A stretch of 62,850 nt of DNA. Origin: Rufibacter psychrotolerans (GTDB lineage Bacteria; Bacteroidota; Bacteroidia; Cytophagales; Hymenobacteraceae). Location of the stretch: NCBI RefSeq assembly GCF_016924645.1, contig NZ_JAFFJV010000026.1:1-62850 (forward strand). The letters are read 5' to 3'. Numbering within the stretch: position 1 is the stretch's first letter; every line of letters begins with the position of its first letter. Of this stretch, positions 1-9,800 are shown one piece after another. The notes beneath the pieces were generated by a model, which had not been told where the DNA came from, searched no databases, and was given only the letters and a program-made list of their open reading frames with translations. The translations under genes were made by a program, and so were the position numbers.

Positions 1-91
1 AGCTTGCAGCTCGTGCCTTCTACAGGTGAATTTGCCTTTACGGCAATGCCGGTTCAGGAATGCGTACGGACACGAGCTGCAAGCTCGCGCC
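1..91. repeat. REP-like inverted pair, left end cut by window
   Basis: Bases 1-15 (AGCTTGCAGCTCGTG) are the exact reverse complement of 71-85. The right arm continues to CGCGCC at 91 and the left arm runs to CGTGCC at 17. Each arm is itself a small hairpin (GAGCT-GCA-AGCTC). The 55-base spacer encodes nothing recognisable. The outer frame CGTGCC/CACG...CGCGCC is shared with the element at 37775-37866, although the hairpin cores differ. Confidence 0.7.
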
Positions 92-238
92 AGCGAATGA
101 GATCTGGCATTGGAAAAAGGAAAGTCAGCAAAAGGGATAGATCAAGAATTGGTGCCTGCTCCTGTGTCAACATTTTACTTCACCTCCTGCAAAGGGGGAG
201 TTTCTAAAGGAGTAAATAAATATCTTTTTAGTACCACA

Positions 239-272
239 TTTTAAGGGTGTTTACCGTAAAACGGCCCTAAAC
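239..272. repeat. dispersed ~38 bp palindrome, copy 1
   Basis: The arms are TTTTAAGGGTGTTT and AAAACGGCCCTAAAC, an imperfect inverted repeat of the family described in the findings. It lies about 90 bp upstream of the treY-malQ start, so it is probably in the leader or promoter region of that gene. Confidence 0.5.
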
Positions 273-363
273 ACAGATCAACAAAGGTCTTTCAGTCGTG
301 AATGCCATTGGGTGTGAGAAATTTCCAAATCTCCCCATTTCCACATTTTCAAATAGAGAAACT

Positions 364-3300
364 ATGCATAACCCTGTCGCGACGTATCGCTTGCAGTTTC
401 ACAAGGAATTTACTTTTGAGGCTTTTGAGCGTGTTATTCAATATTTACAGAAACTAGGGGTAAGCACCATCTATGCTTCGCCCATTTTTGAAGCAACTCC
501 GGGAAGTACCCACGGCTACGACGGAGTAAATCCGCACCGCATCAACCCTGAGATTGGGACCGAGGAGCAACTGAAGACCTTAGCCAACGGGCTGAAAGAG
601 CAAGGCATTAGCTGGCTGCAGGACATTGTGCCCAACCACATGGCTTTCCATACCAATAACTCCTGGTTGATGGATGTGCTGGAGAAAGGTCCGTTGAGCC
701 AGTACCAGAAATTCTTTGACATCGGCTGGACCAGCTCTCTGTACAATGGCCGGGTAATGGTGCCGTTTCTAGGGTCTAAACTGGAAGAGGTAATCCAAAA
801 CGGTGAACTGAAAATTGCCTTTGACGAAGAGCAACAGCGTCTGGTATTAAAGTACTATGACAGCGGCTATCCGCTTAATCCTAGATCCTATGACACCATC
901 CTGAAAGGCGAGGGCTCCAACCAGGCCATCGATCAACTCGTGGAAAAACTGGAACAAGTGCATCAGGACGAAGACCCTAAAGCTTTCTCGCTCAAGTGGG
1001 ATGAGTTCAGGCAACAGCTGACGTCTTTGATGAAAGACGAAACGGTAAAAACTTCTATTGAAGAAAGCCTGAAGATCTTCAACGACAGCCCCGAAAAGCT
1101 ACAGCAGTTAACTGAGGAGCAAGTGTACCAACTTTGCCATTGGCAGGAAACCGATTATCAGATTAACTTCCGCCGGTTCTTTACCGTGAACGGACTTATC
1201 TGTATGAACATCCAGGACCCGGAAGTATTCCAGATCTACCACCAATACATTAAGCAACTGCAAGACGAAGGCGTATTCCAGGGCTTGCGCATTGACCACG
1301 TAGATGGGCTGTATGATCCAACCGGGTACCTGCAACAACTACGTGAACTAGCCGGAGAGGAAACTTACATTGCAGTTGAAAAGATTTTAGAGTCCGGCGA
1401 ACTGATGCCGAAGCAGTGGCCTATTCAAGGGAATACCGGGTATGACTTCCTGGCGTACGTGAACAACCTGTTTACCTACAAGCCCGGTGAAGAAGCCTTC
1501 AACAAGCTGTACCATGAACTGGTAGGCGAGGGAGCCGAGGTGCAGGAGCAGATTCATGAGAAAAAGGCCTACATCTTGAATGAGCACATGGCCGGCGAGC
1601 TGGAGAATCTGTACCAGTTATTCCTGGAGCAGCGTCTGGTAGATGAAGAAGTGCTGAGCAGCGTACCTGGTGAGCAGGTTAAAACCGCTATTGGTGAGTT
1701 CCTGGTGCAGTGTCCGGTGTACCGTTATTATGGTAACCAGATGCCGCTGGATGGCGAGGAAGCCGAAGCAGTACAGAACATTTTCAACCGCATTAGAGAA
1801 AGTAAATCAGACCTTACTGGTGCCGTAGAGATTCTGGAAAGAGCCATTTTAGGAGTTGCGCCTGAAGGGGAAGATGATACGTACTTGGAGCGCTCGCAAC
1901 GTTTCTATCAGCGCCTGATGCAGTTCAGTGGTCCGTTGATGGCGAAAGGGGTGGAAGATACCATCATGTACACCTACAACCGTTTCATCGGGCACAATGA
2001 GGTAGGAGATGCGCCAGAAGCTTTCGGTACAAGTCCAGAAAGCTTCCACCAGATTATGCTGGACCGTCAGGAGAACTGGCCTTTGTCTATCAACGGTACT
2101 TCTACCCATGACACCAAGCGCGGCGAAGACGTACGGGCCCGCTTAAACGTACTCACCGAAATTGCCGACGACTGGGCTACGGCCGTACAGGAATGGCGTG
2201 AACTGAATGCTGACCTGAAGCAGAACAACGCCCCAGATGTCAACGATGAGTACCTGATCTACCAGACCTTGCTGGGCGCTTACCCAATGCCAGGCCAGGA
2301 TGAGGACGATTTTAAGAACCGCGTGCAGGAGTACCTGCAAAAAGCCCTGCGTGAAGCGAAGGTCAATTCTAACTGGACCACACCAAACGAAGAATACGAG
2401 TCTGCCACCAAAGCCTTTGCAGTGAAGCTGCTGGACAAGAGCCGTCCGTTTTGGGCCAGTTTTGAGAAATTCAGGCAAAAAACGACAGACTTCGGGATTG
2501 TGAACTCTCTGAGCCAGGTGCTCCTGAAGTTCACGGCGCCGGGCATGCCAGACGTGTACCAGGGTACTGAGCTGTGGGACTTCAGTTTGGTAGACCCAGA
2601 CAACCGCCGGGCCGTAGATTATGAAAAGCGCCAGACGTGGCTGGAAGACCTGGACAGCTATGACCTGAACAAACAGGAAGCGCTTTGGGAAGACCTGTGG
2701 GAGAACCGCTATGATGCCCGCATTAAATTATGGCTTACCAGATCACTATTCCATGAGCGCAAAAACAACGCCGACCTGTTCTCCAAAGGCGCTTACATTC
2801 CGTTGGAAGTAGAAGGCGAACACAAAGACCACGTGTTGGCTTTCATGCGCAGGCACCTGCACACCTCTTACGTGGTAGCGGTGCCGTTGCACTTAGCCGC
2901 CTTAGCCAAAACGCAGGGCGTAGAGAAACCGGAAGACATTGACTGGAAAGACACCAAGGTGATCATCCCGAAAGATGCGCCGAAAGACTGGCAGGATTCG
3001 CTGGTGCGTACCTCTGGTAAATATGCCCATGAACTGAGCATAGCGGACCTGTTTGGTATCTTCCCGCTGGCTTTGCTCAAGCTTAGAGCACAGAATGAAC
3101 GCGGAGGAGGTATTTTGTTGCACATCACCTCTTTACCATCTCCGTTCGGGATTGGGGATATGGGACCGGAGGCGCGTAACTTCGCCAACTTCCTGCACGC
3201 CAGCAACCAGAAATACTGGCAGCTGTTGCCGCTCAACCCCATTGAGGCCGGGCAGGGCTACTCGCCGTACAGCTCTATCTCCAGCCGGGCCGGTAACCCG

Positions 3301-4593
3301 CTTTTGATCTCGCCGGAACTGCTGGCCAAAGAAGGTTTGCTGAACGCCGATGAACTGTCACAGTACCACTTGCCGCAAACCGGATCGGTGGACTATGAGC
3401 AGGCCAAACGCGTGAAAGATGAGATTCTGGAACGCGCCTGGCAGACTTTTAAAGCAGGAGACTTCCCAACCTTGCAACAGCAGTACACCGAGTATTGCCT
3501 AACCGAGGCCAGCTGGCTGAATGACTTCGCGGTATATGTGCTCCTGAAAGACCAGAATGGGAGCAGCCCCTGGTTTCTATGGGAAGACAAGTACAAGCAG
3601 CGTGACCCAGAGGCACTGGAGCAACTGGTGCAGGACAATGCCGATGAGATTGCCAAAACCAAGTGGGTTCAGTTTATCTTCAACAAACAATGGAAGCGCC
3701 TGCGCAATTACTGCAACAACCGCGGCATCCAGATGTTCGGTGACATGCCGTTCTACATCAGCTATGACAGCGTGGATGTATGGGGCAACCGCGACATCTT
3801 TGCAGTGGATGAAGAAGGCAAGATGACCGGCGTAGCGGGTGTGCCACCAGATTCCTTCTCAGAAGACGGACAGCTTTGGGGTATGCCGGTGTTCAAGTGG
3901 GATGTACTCAAAGAGCAGGATTACAGCTGGTGGATTGGCCGGCTGCGCAAGAACATGGAACTGTTTGACATCGTCCGCCTGGATCACTTCCGCGCCTTCG
4001 CCGATTACTGGGAAGTACCTGCGGGAGAGGAAACCGCCAAAAACGGTGAGTGGAAATTAGGTCCGGGGAACGACTTCTTCACCTTCGTAGAGAAAGAACT
4101 GGGCAGTTTGCCGTTCGTTGCGGAAGACTTAGGCGAGATCAACGACCTGGTGCTGAAGCTGCGTGATGACTTCAACCTGCCAGGCATGAAGATCCTGCAA
4201 TTTGCCTGGGGCGATGAAATGCCGCAGAACGACTACATGCCGCACAACTACGCCCGTAACTTCATTGCCTACACCGGTACCCATGACAACAACACCACGT
4301 TGGGCTGGTATCGCCAGGAAGGCAAGGAGTTCCACGACCAGATTGAGCACTATGTAGGCCGTGAACTGGGCGAGCACGACATTTGGTGGGTAATGGCCCG
4401 CCTGGCGTATGCCTCGGTAGCCAAAACCGCCATTCTGCCGATGCAAGATGTGCTGGGTATTGACGAACAAGGCCGCATGAACACGCCAGGTAAAGGGGAA
4501 GGCAACTGGGGCTGGCGCTTAGTGCCGGGGCAGGTGTCTAAAGAAACTGAAAACCAGTTGAAAGAATGGACCTGGTTGTATAACCGAGACTAA
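364..4593 (+). CDS. treY-malQ: Fused malto-oligosyltrehalose synthase / 4-alpha-glucanotransferase (TreY-MalQ)
   Basis: A 1409-residue fusion. Residues 1 to about 905 are a GH13 TreY, which isomerises the reducing-end alpha-1,4 bond of maltodextrins to alpha-1,1 and so makes maltooligosyl-trehalose for TreZ. Visible motifs are GLRIDHVDGL (nucleophile Asp), YIAVEKILESGE (acid Glu) and STHDTKRGED. From about residue 911 (NERGGGILLHITSLPSPFG) to the end is a GH77 amylomaltase of about 500 residues with RLDHFRAF, VAEDLGE and TGTHDNNT. The open frame extends back to a GTG at 298, but MHNPVATYRLQFH is the normal TreY beginning, so the ATG at 364 is chosen. The fusion would couple maltodextrin rearrangement with trehalose formation in the cytoplasm. 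No treZ is visible in the window; it may lie upstream. A strong terminator follows directly. Confidence 0.95.
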   Translation: MHNPVATYRLQFHKEFTFEAFERVIQYLQKLGVSTIYASPIFEATPGSTHGYDGVNPHRINPEIGTEEQLKTLANGLKEQGISWLQDIVPNHMAFHTNNSWLMDVLEKGPLSQYQKFFDIGWTSSLYNGRVMVPFLGSKLEEVIQNGELKIAFDEEQQRLVLKYYDSGYPLNPRSYDTILKGEGSNQAIDQLVEKLEQVHQDEDPKAFSLKWDEFRQQLTSLMKDETVKTSIEESLKIFNDSPEKLQQLTEEQVYQLCHWQETDYQINFRRFFTVNGLICMNIQDPEVFQIYHQYIKQLQDEGVFQGLRIDHVDGLYDPTGYLQQLRELAGEETYIAVEKILESGELMPKQWPIQGNTGYDFLAYVNNLFTYKPGEEAFNKLYHELVGEGAEVQEQIHEKKAYILNEHMAGELENLYQLFLEQRLVDEEVLSSVPGEQVKTAIGEFLVQCPVYRYYGNQMPLDGEEAEAVQNIFNRIRESKSDLTGAVEILERAILGVAPEGEDDTYLERSQRFYQRLMQFSGPLMAKGVEDTIMYTYNRFIGHNEVGDAPEAFGTSPESFHQIMLDRQENWPLSINGTSTHDTKRGEDVRARLNVLTEIADDWATAVQEWRELNADLKQNNAPDVNDEYLIYQTLLGAYPMPGQDEDDFKNRVQEYLQKALREAKVNSNWTTPNEEYESATKAFAVKLLDKSRPFWASFEKFRQKTTDFGIVNSLSQVLLKFTAPGMPDVYQGTELWDFSLVDPDNRRAVDYEKRQTWLEDLDSYDLNKQEALWEDLWENRYDARIKLWLTRSLFHERKNNADLFSKGAYIPLEVEGEHKDHVLAFMRRHLHTSYVVAVPLHLAALAKTQGVEKPEDIDWKDTKVIIPKDAPKDWQDSLVRTSGKYAHELSIADLFGIFPLALLKLRAQNERGGGILLHITSLPSPFGIGDMGPEARNFANFLHASNQKYWQLLPLNPIEAGQGYSPYSSISSRAGNPLLISPELLAKEGLLNADELSQYHLPQTGSVDYEQAKRVKDEILERAWQTFKAGDFPTLQQQYTEYCLTEASWLNDFAVYVLLKDQNGSSPWFLWEDKYKQRDPEALEQLVQDNADEIAKTKWVQFIFNKQWKRLRNYCNNRGIQMFGDMPFYISYDSVDVWGNRDIFAVDEEGKMTGVAGVPPDSFSEDGQLWGMPVFKWDVLKEQDYSWWIGRLRKNMELFDIVRLDHFRAFADYWEVPAGEETAKNGEWKLGPGNDFFTFVEKELGSLPFVAEDLGEINDLVLKLRDDFNLPGMKILQFAWGDEMPQNDYMPHNYARNFIAYTGTHDNNTTLGWYRQEGKEFHDQIEHYVGRELGEHDIWWVMARLAYASVAKTAILPMQDVLGIDEQGRMNTPGKGEGNWGWRLVPGQVSKETENQLKEWTWLYNRD

Positions 4594-4604
4594 GCGAAAG
4601 TTAG

Positions 4605-4655
4605 CCCACAAAAGAAAAAGCCATAGAGGTTATCTATGGCTTTTTCTTTTGTGGG
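4605..4655. terminator. Bidirectional-looking terminator after treY-malQ
   Basis: A perfect 23 bp inverted repeat (CCCACAAAAGAAAAAGCCAT... arm) with a 5-base loop. The T-rich 3' arm lies 11 bases after the stop codon. Confidence 0.85.
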
Positions 4656-4680
4656 TGGTGTGAACCAATACTCTGGGCGT

Positions 4681-4716
4681 TTCTTAGCTATTTTTCAGAA
4701 AACAGGTTAAAACGGG
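4681..4716. repeat. dispersed ~38 bp palindrome, copy 2
   Basis: Arms TTCTTAGCTATTTTTC and GAAAACAGGTTAAAACGG. It sits 25 bp beyond the treY-malQ terminator. Confidence 0.45.
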
Positions 4717-4907
4717 TAAGTAAACGGCTAATCAACCCAAAAAATAAAATATTGTACCTCGTTGGCTACTCTGAAGCGGGAAAATTATCGCTATAACCCT
4801 ATTACAAAGTTGTAGTATATATATTCAATAAATGGTAAAAAAGTAAAGAATGCTTGTATTTAGTAGAGAAAACGCAGAGTTTAGTAAAACCCGTAGCTAC
4901 ATTTAAA
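4717..4907. other. AT-rich spacer without recognisable gene
   Basis: Between the palindrome and the promoter at 4908 the sequence is AT-rich and has no open frame I would defend. The whole gene-free stretch is 4594-4954. Confidence 0.5.
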
Positions 4908-4915
4908 TATATTTG
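4908..4915 (+). promoter_or_regulatory. Bacteroidota-type -7 box (TATATTTG)
   Basis: A perfect match to TAnnTTTG. It would start transcription near 4921 and give a leader of about 34 bases to the ATG at 4955. No TTG -33 element is evident at the usual spacing. Confidence 0.45.
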
Positions 4916-4954
4916 GGACTAGAGACTAGAACACCATACTTGAAACATACCTGG

Positions 4955-5350
4955 ATGATACGGCGAATTTGTTGCTGGTTGCTGTTAGCTTGCTTCAGCA
5001 TTCATGTGGGGTTTAGTATCAAAACTGCTGAGGACGTAGGCAAGCAGATTGGGTTCTTTTTTTCTCCTTCCGGCTCCTCTCAGCAAAGCCTCGCACCTGC
5101 GGAACGGAGCCAGGAATCTCCTGTAATGATGATCCTGGAGGGGTACTTTGACCTGCTGGAAGAAACTCCCCGGGCAGTGTACTCCAACCTGCACGCTATT
5201 GTCAAGGCCTGTGTTACTCCCGGCATAAAAAGGCCTTTCCAGGATGGGGCGTTGCTGCCGCATCTGCTGCACACCCCCTGGGTGTACCTCCCAGATTTCT
5301 TCGTGCTGGCGGAATGCCACGGCTTTATTTTCCGGCTCACTCCCTTTTGA
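4955..5350 (+). CDS. Small secreted hypothetical protein
   Basis: 131 residues beginning MIRRICCWLLLACFSIHVGF, a convincing signal-peptide-like N-terminus. The rest is a short soluble region without a motif I recognise, ending in FIFRLTPF. The frame can be extended to a TTG at 4913, but that codon lies inside the TATATTTG promoter box, so the ATG at 4955 is preferred. The gene stands alone between a terminator and the RND efflux operon, 137 bp upstream of the adaptor gene, and might be co-transcribed with it. An overlapping minus-strand frame has composition typical of a shadow. I do not know the function; whether it is expressed is uncertain. Confidence 0.5.
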   Translation: MIRRICCWLLLACFSIHVGFSIKTAEDVGKQIGFFFSPSGSSQQSLAPAERSQESPVMMILEGYFDLLEETPRAVYSNLHAIVKACVTPGIKRPFQDGALLPHLLHTPWVYLPDFFVLAECHGFIFRLTPF

Positions 5351-5487
5351 GTTTTCCCGCCCTTTCTTAAAAGAAGGAGTTCCCTTCCTTTCTCCTGTTC
5401 TGGCTTTTGACAGCAATTTCTGGCTGTGGCAAAGGCCGGCAGATTCCTCTTGTCTTTTCTCAAGCAATTGATAAAAATAGATCAACC

Positions 5488-6633
5488 ATGACTATCCCTT
5501 TCCGTTATTTTCCCCTCTTGTCATTTATTACCTTAAGCGCGGGCCTGGCAGGCTGTGAAGCCTCCAGCACCCCGGTGGAGAAAAAAGCTGCCGCCACTAC
5601 CTTGCCCGTCACCCAACTCATCACCAAAGACACCACCCTGCACCTGGACTACGTCTCAGACATCCAGGCGGTGCGCCACGTAGAAATCAGGGCCAAAGTA
5701 GGCGGCTTCCTGGAGCAGATCCTGGTAGACGAAGGCCAGGAAGTGAAAAAAGGCCAGCCCCTGTTCAGGATCAACGCGCAGGAGTATCAGTCTGAACTGG
5801 CCAAAGCCAAGGCTAGCCTTAACAGTGCCCTCGCCGAGACCATGACTGCAGAGGTAGAGGTGAAGCGCGTGCAGAGTTTGGTGGACAAGAAAGTAATCTC
5901 GGCAACCGAGCTGCAGGTGGCCAAGGCCAAACTGAAAGCCGCCCAGGCCAAGGTAGCCGAGGCCCGTTCGGCCCAGGAAAGCGCCGCCGCCCGCGTGGCG
6001 TACACCTACATTAAGGCGCCGTTTAACGGCATTATTGACCGAATTCCGCTCAAAGTAGGCAGCCTGATTGAGGAAGGCACCCTGCTCACCTCGGTCTCTG
6101 ACCTGAACGCCGTGTACGCCTACTTTGAAGTGTCTGAGAAAGAGTACCTGCAGTACGCCAAGGCGCAACTTTCCGGGCAGGAGAGTAGCCTGCAGCAGGT
6201 GCAGCTCATTCTGGCCGACGGAAGCAAATACCCGTACCCCGGCAAGATTGAAACCATGGAAGGCGTGTTTGAGCCCAACACCGGCTCCATTGCGTTCCGG
6301 GCCAAGTTCCCTAACCCAAGAAAGCTCCTCAAACACCACTCTTCTGGCAAGGTAAGGCTGTTCAATGAGGTAGACAGCGCCCTGCTGTTGCCGCAGAAAG
6401 CCGCCTTTGAGATCCAGGACAAAAACTTTGTGTACGTAGTAGACAAAGACAACAAGGTGAAGACCAGAAGCTTTGCGCCCAAGGCCCGCATCTCGCACTT
6501 CTACATTGTGGAGTCTGGCCTGGAACCCGGCGAGAAGGTAGTGTACGAAGGCGTGCAAACCCTGCGGGAAGGTACCACCATTGAGCCCGAACTCATCCAG
6601 ATGGATAGCCTGCTCACCGCCTCGGCCAGATAA
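5488..6633 (+). CDS. RND efflux periplasmic adaptor (membrane fusion protein), lipoprotein
   Basis: 381 residues of the HlyD/AcrA (MFP) family, which bridge the inner-membrane pump to the outer-membrane channel. The N-terminus is a lipoprotein signal ending in the lipobox LAGC (Cys about 22). It is followed by the barrel-sandwich half-motif VEIRAKVGGFLEQILVDEGQ, a coiled-coil hairpin of alternating Ala/Lys/Glu (residues about 100-165), and the second lipoyl half at YIKAPFNGIIDRIPLKVGSL. The frame is open back to 5407, but the ATG at 5488 puts the lipobox at the right distance. It is first in a three-gene operon with the pump and channel. The substrate cannot be read from sequence; HAE1-type systems export drugs, detergents or other amphiphiles. 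Confidence 0.93.
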   Translation: MTIPFRYFPLLSFITLSAGLAGCEASSTPVEKKAAATTLPVTQLITKDTTLHLDYVSDIQAVRHVEIRAKVGGFLEQILVDEGQEVKKGQPLFRINAQEYQSELAKAKASLNSALAETMTAEVEVKRVQSLVDKKVISATELQVAKAKLKAAQAKVAEARSAQESAAARVAYTYIKAPFNGIIDRIPLKVGSLIEEGTLLTSVSDLNAVYAYFEVSEKEYLQYAKAQLSGQESSLQQVQLILADGSKYPYPGKIETMEGVFEPNTGSIAFRAKFPNPRKLLKHHSSGKVRLFNEVDSALLLPQKAAFEIQDKNFVYVVDKDNKVKTRSFAPKARISHFYIVESGLEPGEKVVYEGVQTLREGTTIEPELIQMDSLLTASAR

Positions 6634-6645
6634 CCTATTCATACA

Positions 6646-6680
6646 TTTTAGCTGTTTTTTAGGGAAAACAGGCCCAAAAC
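6646..6680. repeat. dispersed ~38 bp palindrome, copy 3
   Basis: Arms TTTTAGCTGTTTTTT and GAAAACAGGCCCAAAAC, 13 bases after the adaptor stop codon and inside the efflux operon spacer. The right arm is close to the ideal sequence. Confidence 0.6.
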
Positions 6681-6840
6681 TGCGCAGGCGTTTACCCCTG
6701 GGCAGGGCCTTGCCACGCCCCGGTGGCGGTACCTGGTACTGCTGGCCCCAAGGGTGCGTTCATGCGCCAGGCTTCCGCTAGGTTGTTCACGCACCTGGTG
6801 GACCATTGGGCTTTCCTTAACAGTGATAAGAGATACACCC

Positions 6841-9800
6841 ATGTTAAAGATATTTATTGAACGACCAGTGCTCTCGCTGGTGATCTCCCTGGTGATTGTC
6901 TTGCTGGGAGTGTTGTCCATCATGAAGCTGCCCGTGACGCAGTTTCCTGAGATTGTGCCACCATCGGTCACGGTCACGGCCAAGTACACCGGGGCCAATG
7001 CCGAGGTGTCTACCAAGGCGGTGGCCACCCCGCTGGAGCGGGCCATCAACGGGGTGCCGGGCATGACCTACATGTCCTCGGTGTCCAGTAACAACGGGGT
7101 TACCCTCATCCAGGTGTTCTTTGAGGTGGGCACCGACCCAGACCTGGCTGCCGTAAACGTGCAGAACCGCGTGACCACCGTGCTGGACGAATTGCCCGAG
7201 GAGGTGATCAAGGCCGGGGTAACCACCGAGAAAGAGGTGAACAGCATGCTGCTCTACCTCAACCTCATGAGCGATGACCCCGCCTCAGACGAGAAGTTCG
7301 TCTACAACTTCGCTGACATCAACGTGCTGCAGGAACTCAAGCGCATTGAGGGCGTGGGCTTCTGCGAAATCATGGGCTCCCGCGAGTACTCCATGCGGGT
7401 GTGGCTCAAGCCAGACCGCCTTATTGCCTATCAGGTGTCGCCAGAGGAGGTGATTGAGGCCATCAGGGCCCAGAACGTGGAGGCCGCCCCCGGCAAAGTA
7501 GGGGAGAGTTCGGGCCGCTCGGCGCAGATGCTGCAGTACGTGCTGCGCTACACCGGTAAGCTGTTTGAACCCGCCCAGTACGAGAACATCGTGATCCGGG
7601 CCGATGAGAAAGGCAACGGCTCGGTGCTGCGCCTGAAAGACGTGGCCGACGTGGAGTTCGGGGCCATGGACTACGGCATGGTATCCAAGACCGATGGGCG
7701 CTACTCGGCCTCCATCATGATCAAGCAGCGCCCGGGCTCCAACGCCAAGGAGGTGATTGAGAACGTGAAGCTCAAGATGGCCGAACTGCAGGAAACCTCA
7801 TTCCCGCCGCGCATGAGCTACAACATTGCCTATGACGTGTCGCGCTTCCTTGATGCCTCTATGCAAGAGGTTTTGGTGACCTTGATAGAAGCCTTTATTC
7901 TGGTTTCTATTGTGGTGTTCATCTTCCTGCAGGATTTCCGCTCCACGCTGATTCCCATTCTGGCGGTGCCGGTGTCTCTGGTGGGCACGTTCTTCTTCAT
8001 GGAGATGTTCGGTTTCTCCATTAACCTGCTCACCCTGTTTGCCCTGGTGCTGGCCATCGGGATTGTGGTAGACAACGCCATTGTGGTGGTAGAGGCGGTG
8101 CACACCAAAATGCACGAGAAACACCTCTCGGCCCGCAAAGCCACGCTGGAGGCGATGGGCGAAATCAGCGGCGCCATTGTGGCCATTACCCTGGTGATGT
8201 CGGCGGTGTTTGTGCCGGTGGCCATGATGACGGGTCCGGTGGGCATTTTCTACCGGCAGTTCTCCATTACGCTGGCCATTTCCATTGTGATCTCGGGAGT
8301 AAATGCCTTGACCCTAACCCCGGCGCTTTGTGCGCTGCTCCTCAAGAACACGCACGGGCAGGACGAGAAAAACACGCTGCTGCAACGGTTCTTCCGCAGC
8401 TTCAACCTGGGCTATGGTAAGGTGGAGGCGGGCTACAAAAATACCGTGCTGCGCATTGCCGGTCGGTACGCCGTGACCCTCGGCTTGCTGCTCTTCTTCC
8501 TGTTCAGCACCTGGGGCATCACCAAGGTCCTGCCCACCGGTTTTATCCCCACCGAAGACCAGGGCATGATTTACGTGAACGTGACCACCCCGCAGGGCGC
8601 CACCGTAGAACGGACGGCGTACGTGCTGGACCGGATACAGCAGGCCGCCCAGAAAATGGAGGCCGTGGAGAATGTGTCTACCCTGGCTGGTTTCAGCTTG
8701 CTGACCGATGCAGCCGGGGCCTCGTACGGCATGGGCATGATCAACCTTAAAGCCTGGGACAACCGCACGGCGTCGGTGGAGGAGATCATCGCCGCCCTGG
8801 AAAAAGAAACCCAGGACCTGAAAGACGCCAGCATTGAGTTCTTCCCGCCACCCACGGTGCCGGGCTTCGGGAACTCCAGCGGTTTTGAGCTGCGGGTGCT
8901 GGCCCGCGACAAAACGGCAACCCTGGCCGAGACCGATGAGGTAACCAAGAAATTCATTGCGGCCCTGCAGCAGGCGCCCGAGGTGAGCAGCGCCTTCACC
9001 AACTTTGACCCCAACTTTCCGCAGTACCTCATTCACCTGGACCAGGACATGGCGGCCAAGCAGGGCGTAACGGTAGACAACGCCATGAGCACGCTGCAGA
9101 CCCTGATGGGAAGCTACTACGCCTCTAACTTCATCCGGTTCGGGCAGATGTACAAGGTAATGGTGCAGGCCTCGCCTAACTACCGCGCCAAACCCGACGA
9201 TGTGTTGAACATGTACGTGAAAAACCAGTGGGGCGAGATGGTGCCGTTCTCTGCGTTTGTAAAGCTGGAGCGGGTGTATGGGCCAGAGCAGCTCACCCGC
9301 TACAACATGTACACCTCGGCCATGATCAACGGAAGCGCCGCGCCGGGCTACAGCAGCGGGGACGCCATCAAAGCCATTGAACGGGTGGCGCAGGAGACTC
9401 TGCCCCGCGGGTTTGCCTTTGAGTGGTCAGGGATGACGCGTGAGGAGATCCTCTCGGGTGACCAGACGGTGTACATCTTTATTATCTGTCTCCTGTTTGT
9501 GTACCTGCTGCTGGCGGCTCAATACGAGAGCTTCCTGCTGCCGTTGCCGGTAATCCTGTCGCTGCCTACCGGTATTTTCGGGGCTTTCCTGGCCCTGCAG
9601 CTTATGGGCCTGCAGAACAACATCTACGCGCAGGTGGCCCTGGTCATGCTCATTGGGTTGTTGGGCAAAAACGCCATTCTCATTGTGGAGTTCGCCATTC
9701 AGCGGCAGAAAGAGGGCCGCACGGTGCTGCAGGCCGCGGTTGACGGGGCTGTGTCGCGTTTAAGGCCTATCCTGATGACCTCGCTGGCGTTTGTGGCCGG

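Noticed and set aside
4..207. 67-codon open frame at the window start
   Set aside because: It crosses the REP-like inverted pair, has no recognisable protein and Arg/Ser-rich composition typical of a chance frame.
4913..4954. TTG start extending the small secreted protein
   Set aside because: The codon lies inside the TATATTTG promoter box and the added residues break the signal peptide.
4985..5485. 166-codon minus-strand frame opposite the small secreted protein
   Set aside because: Arg/Gln/Gly-rich, no signal or domain; the plus-strand frame has a signal peptide and a matching promoter.
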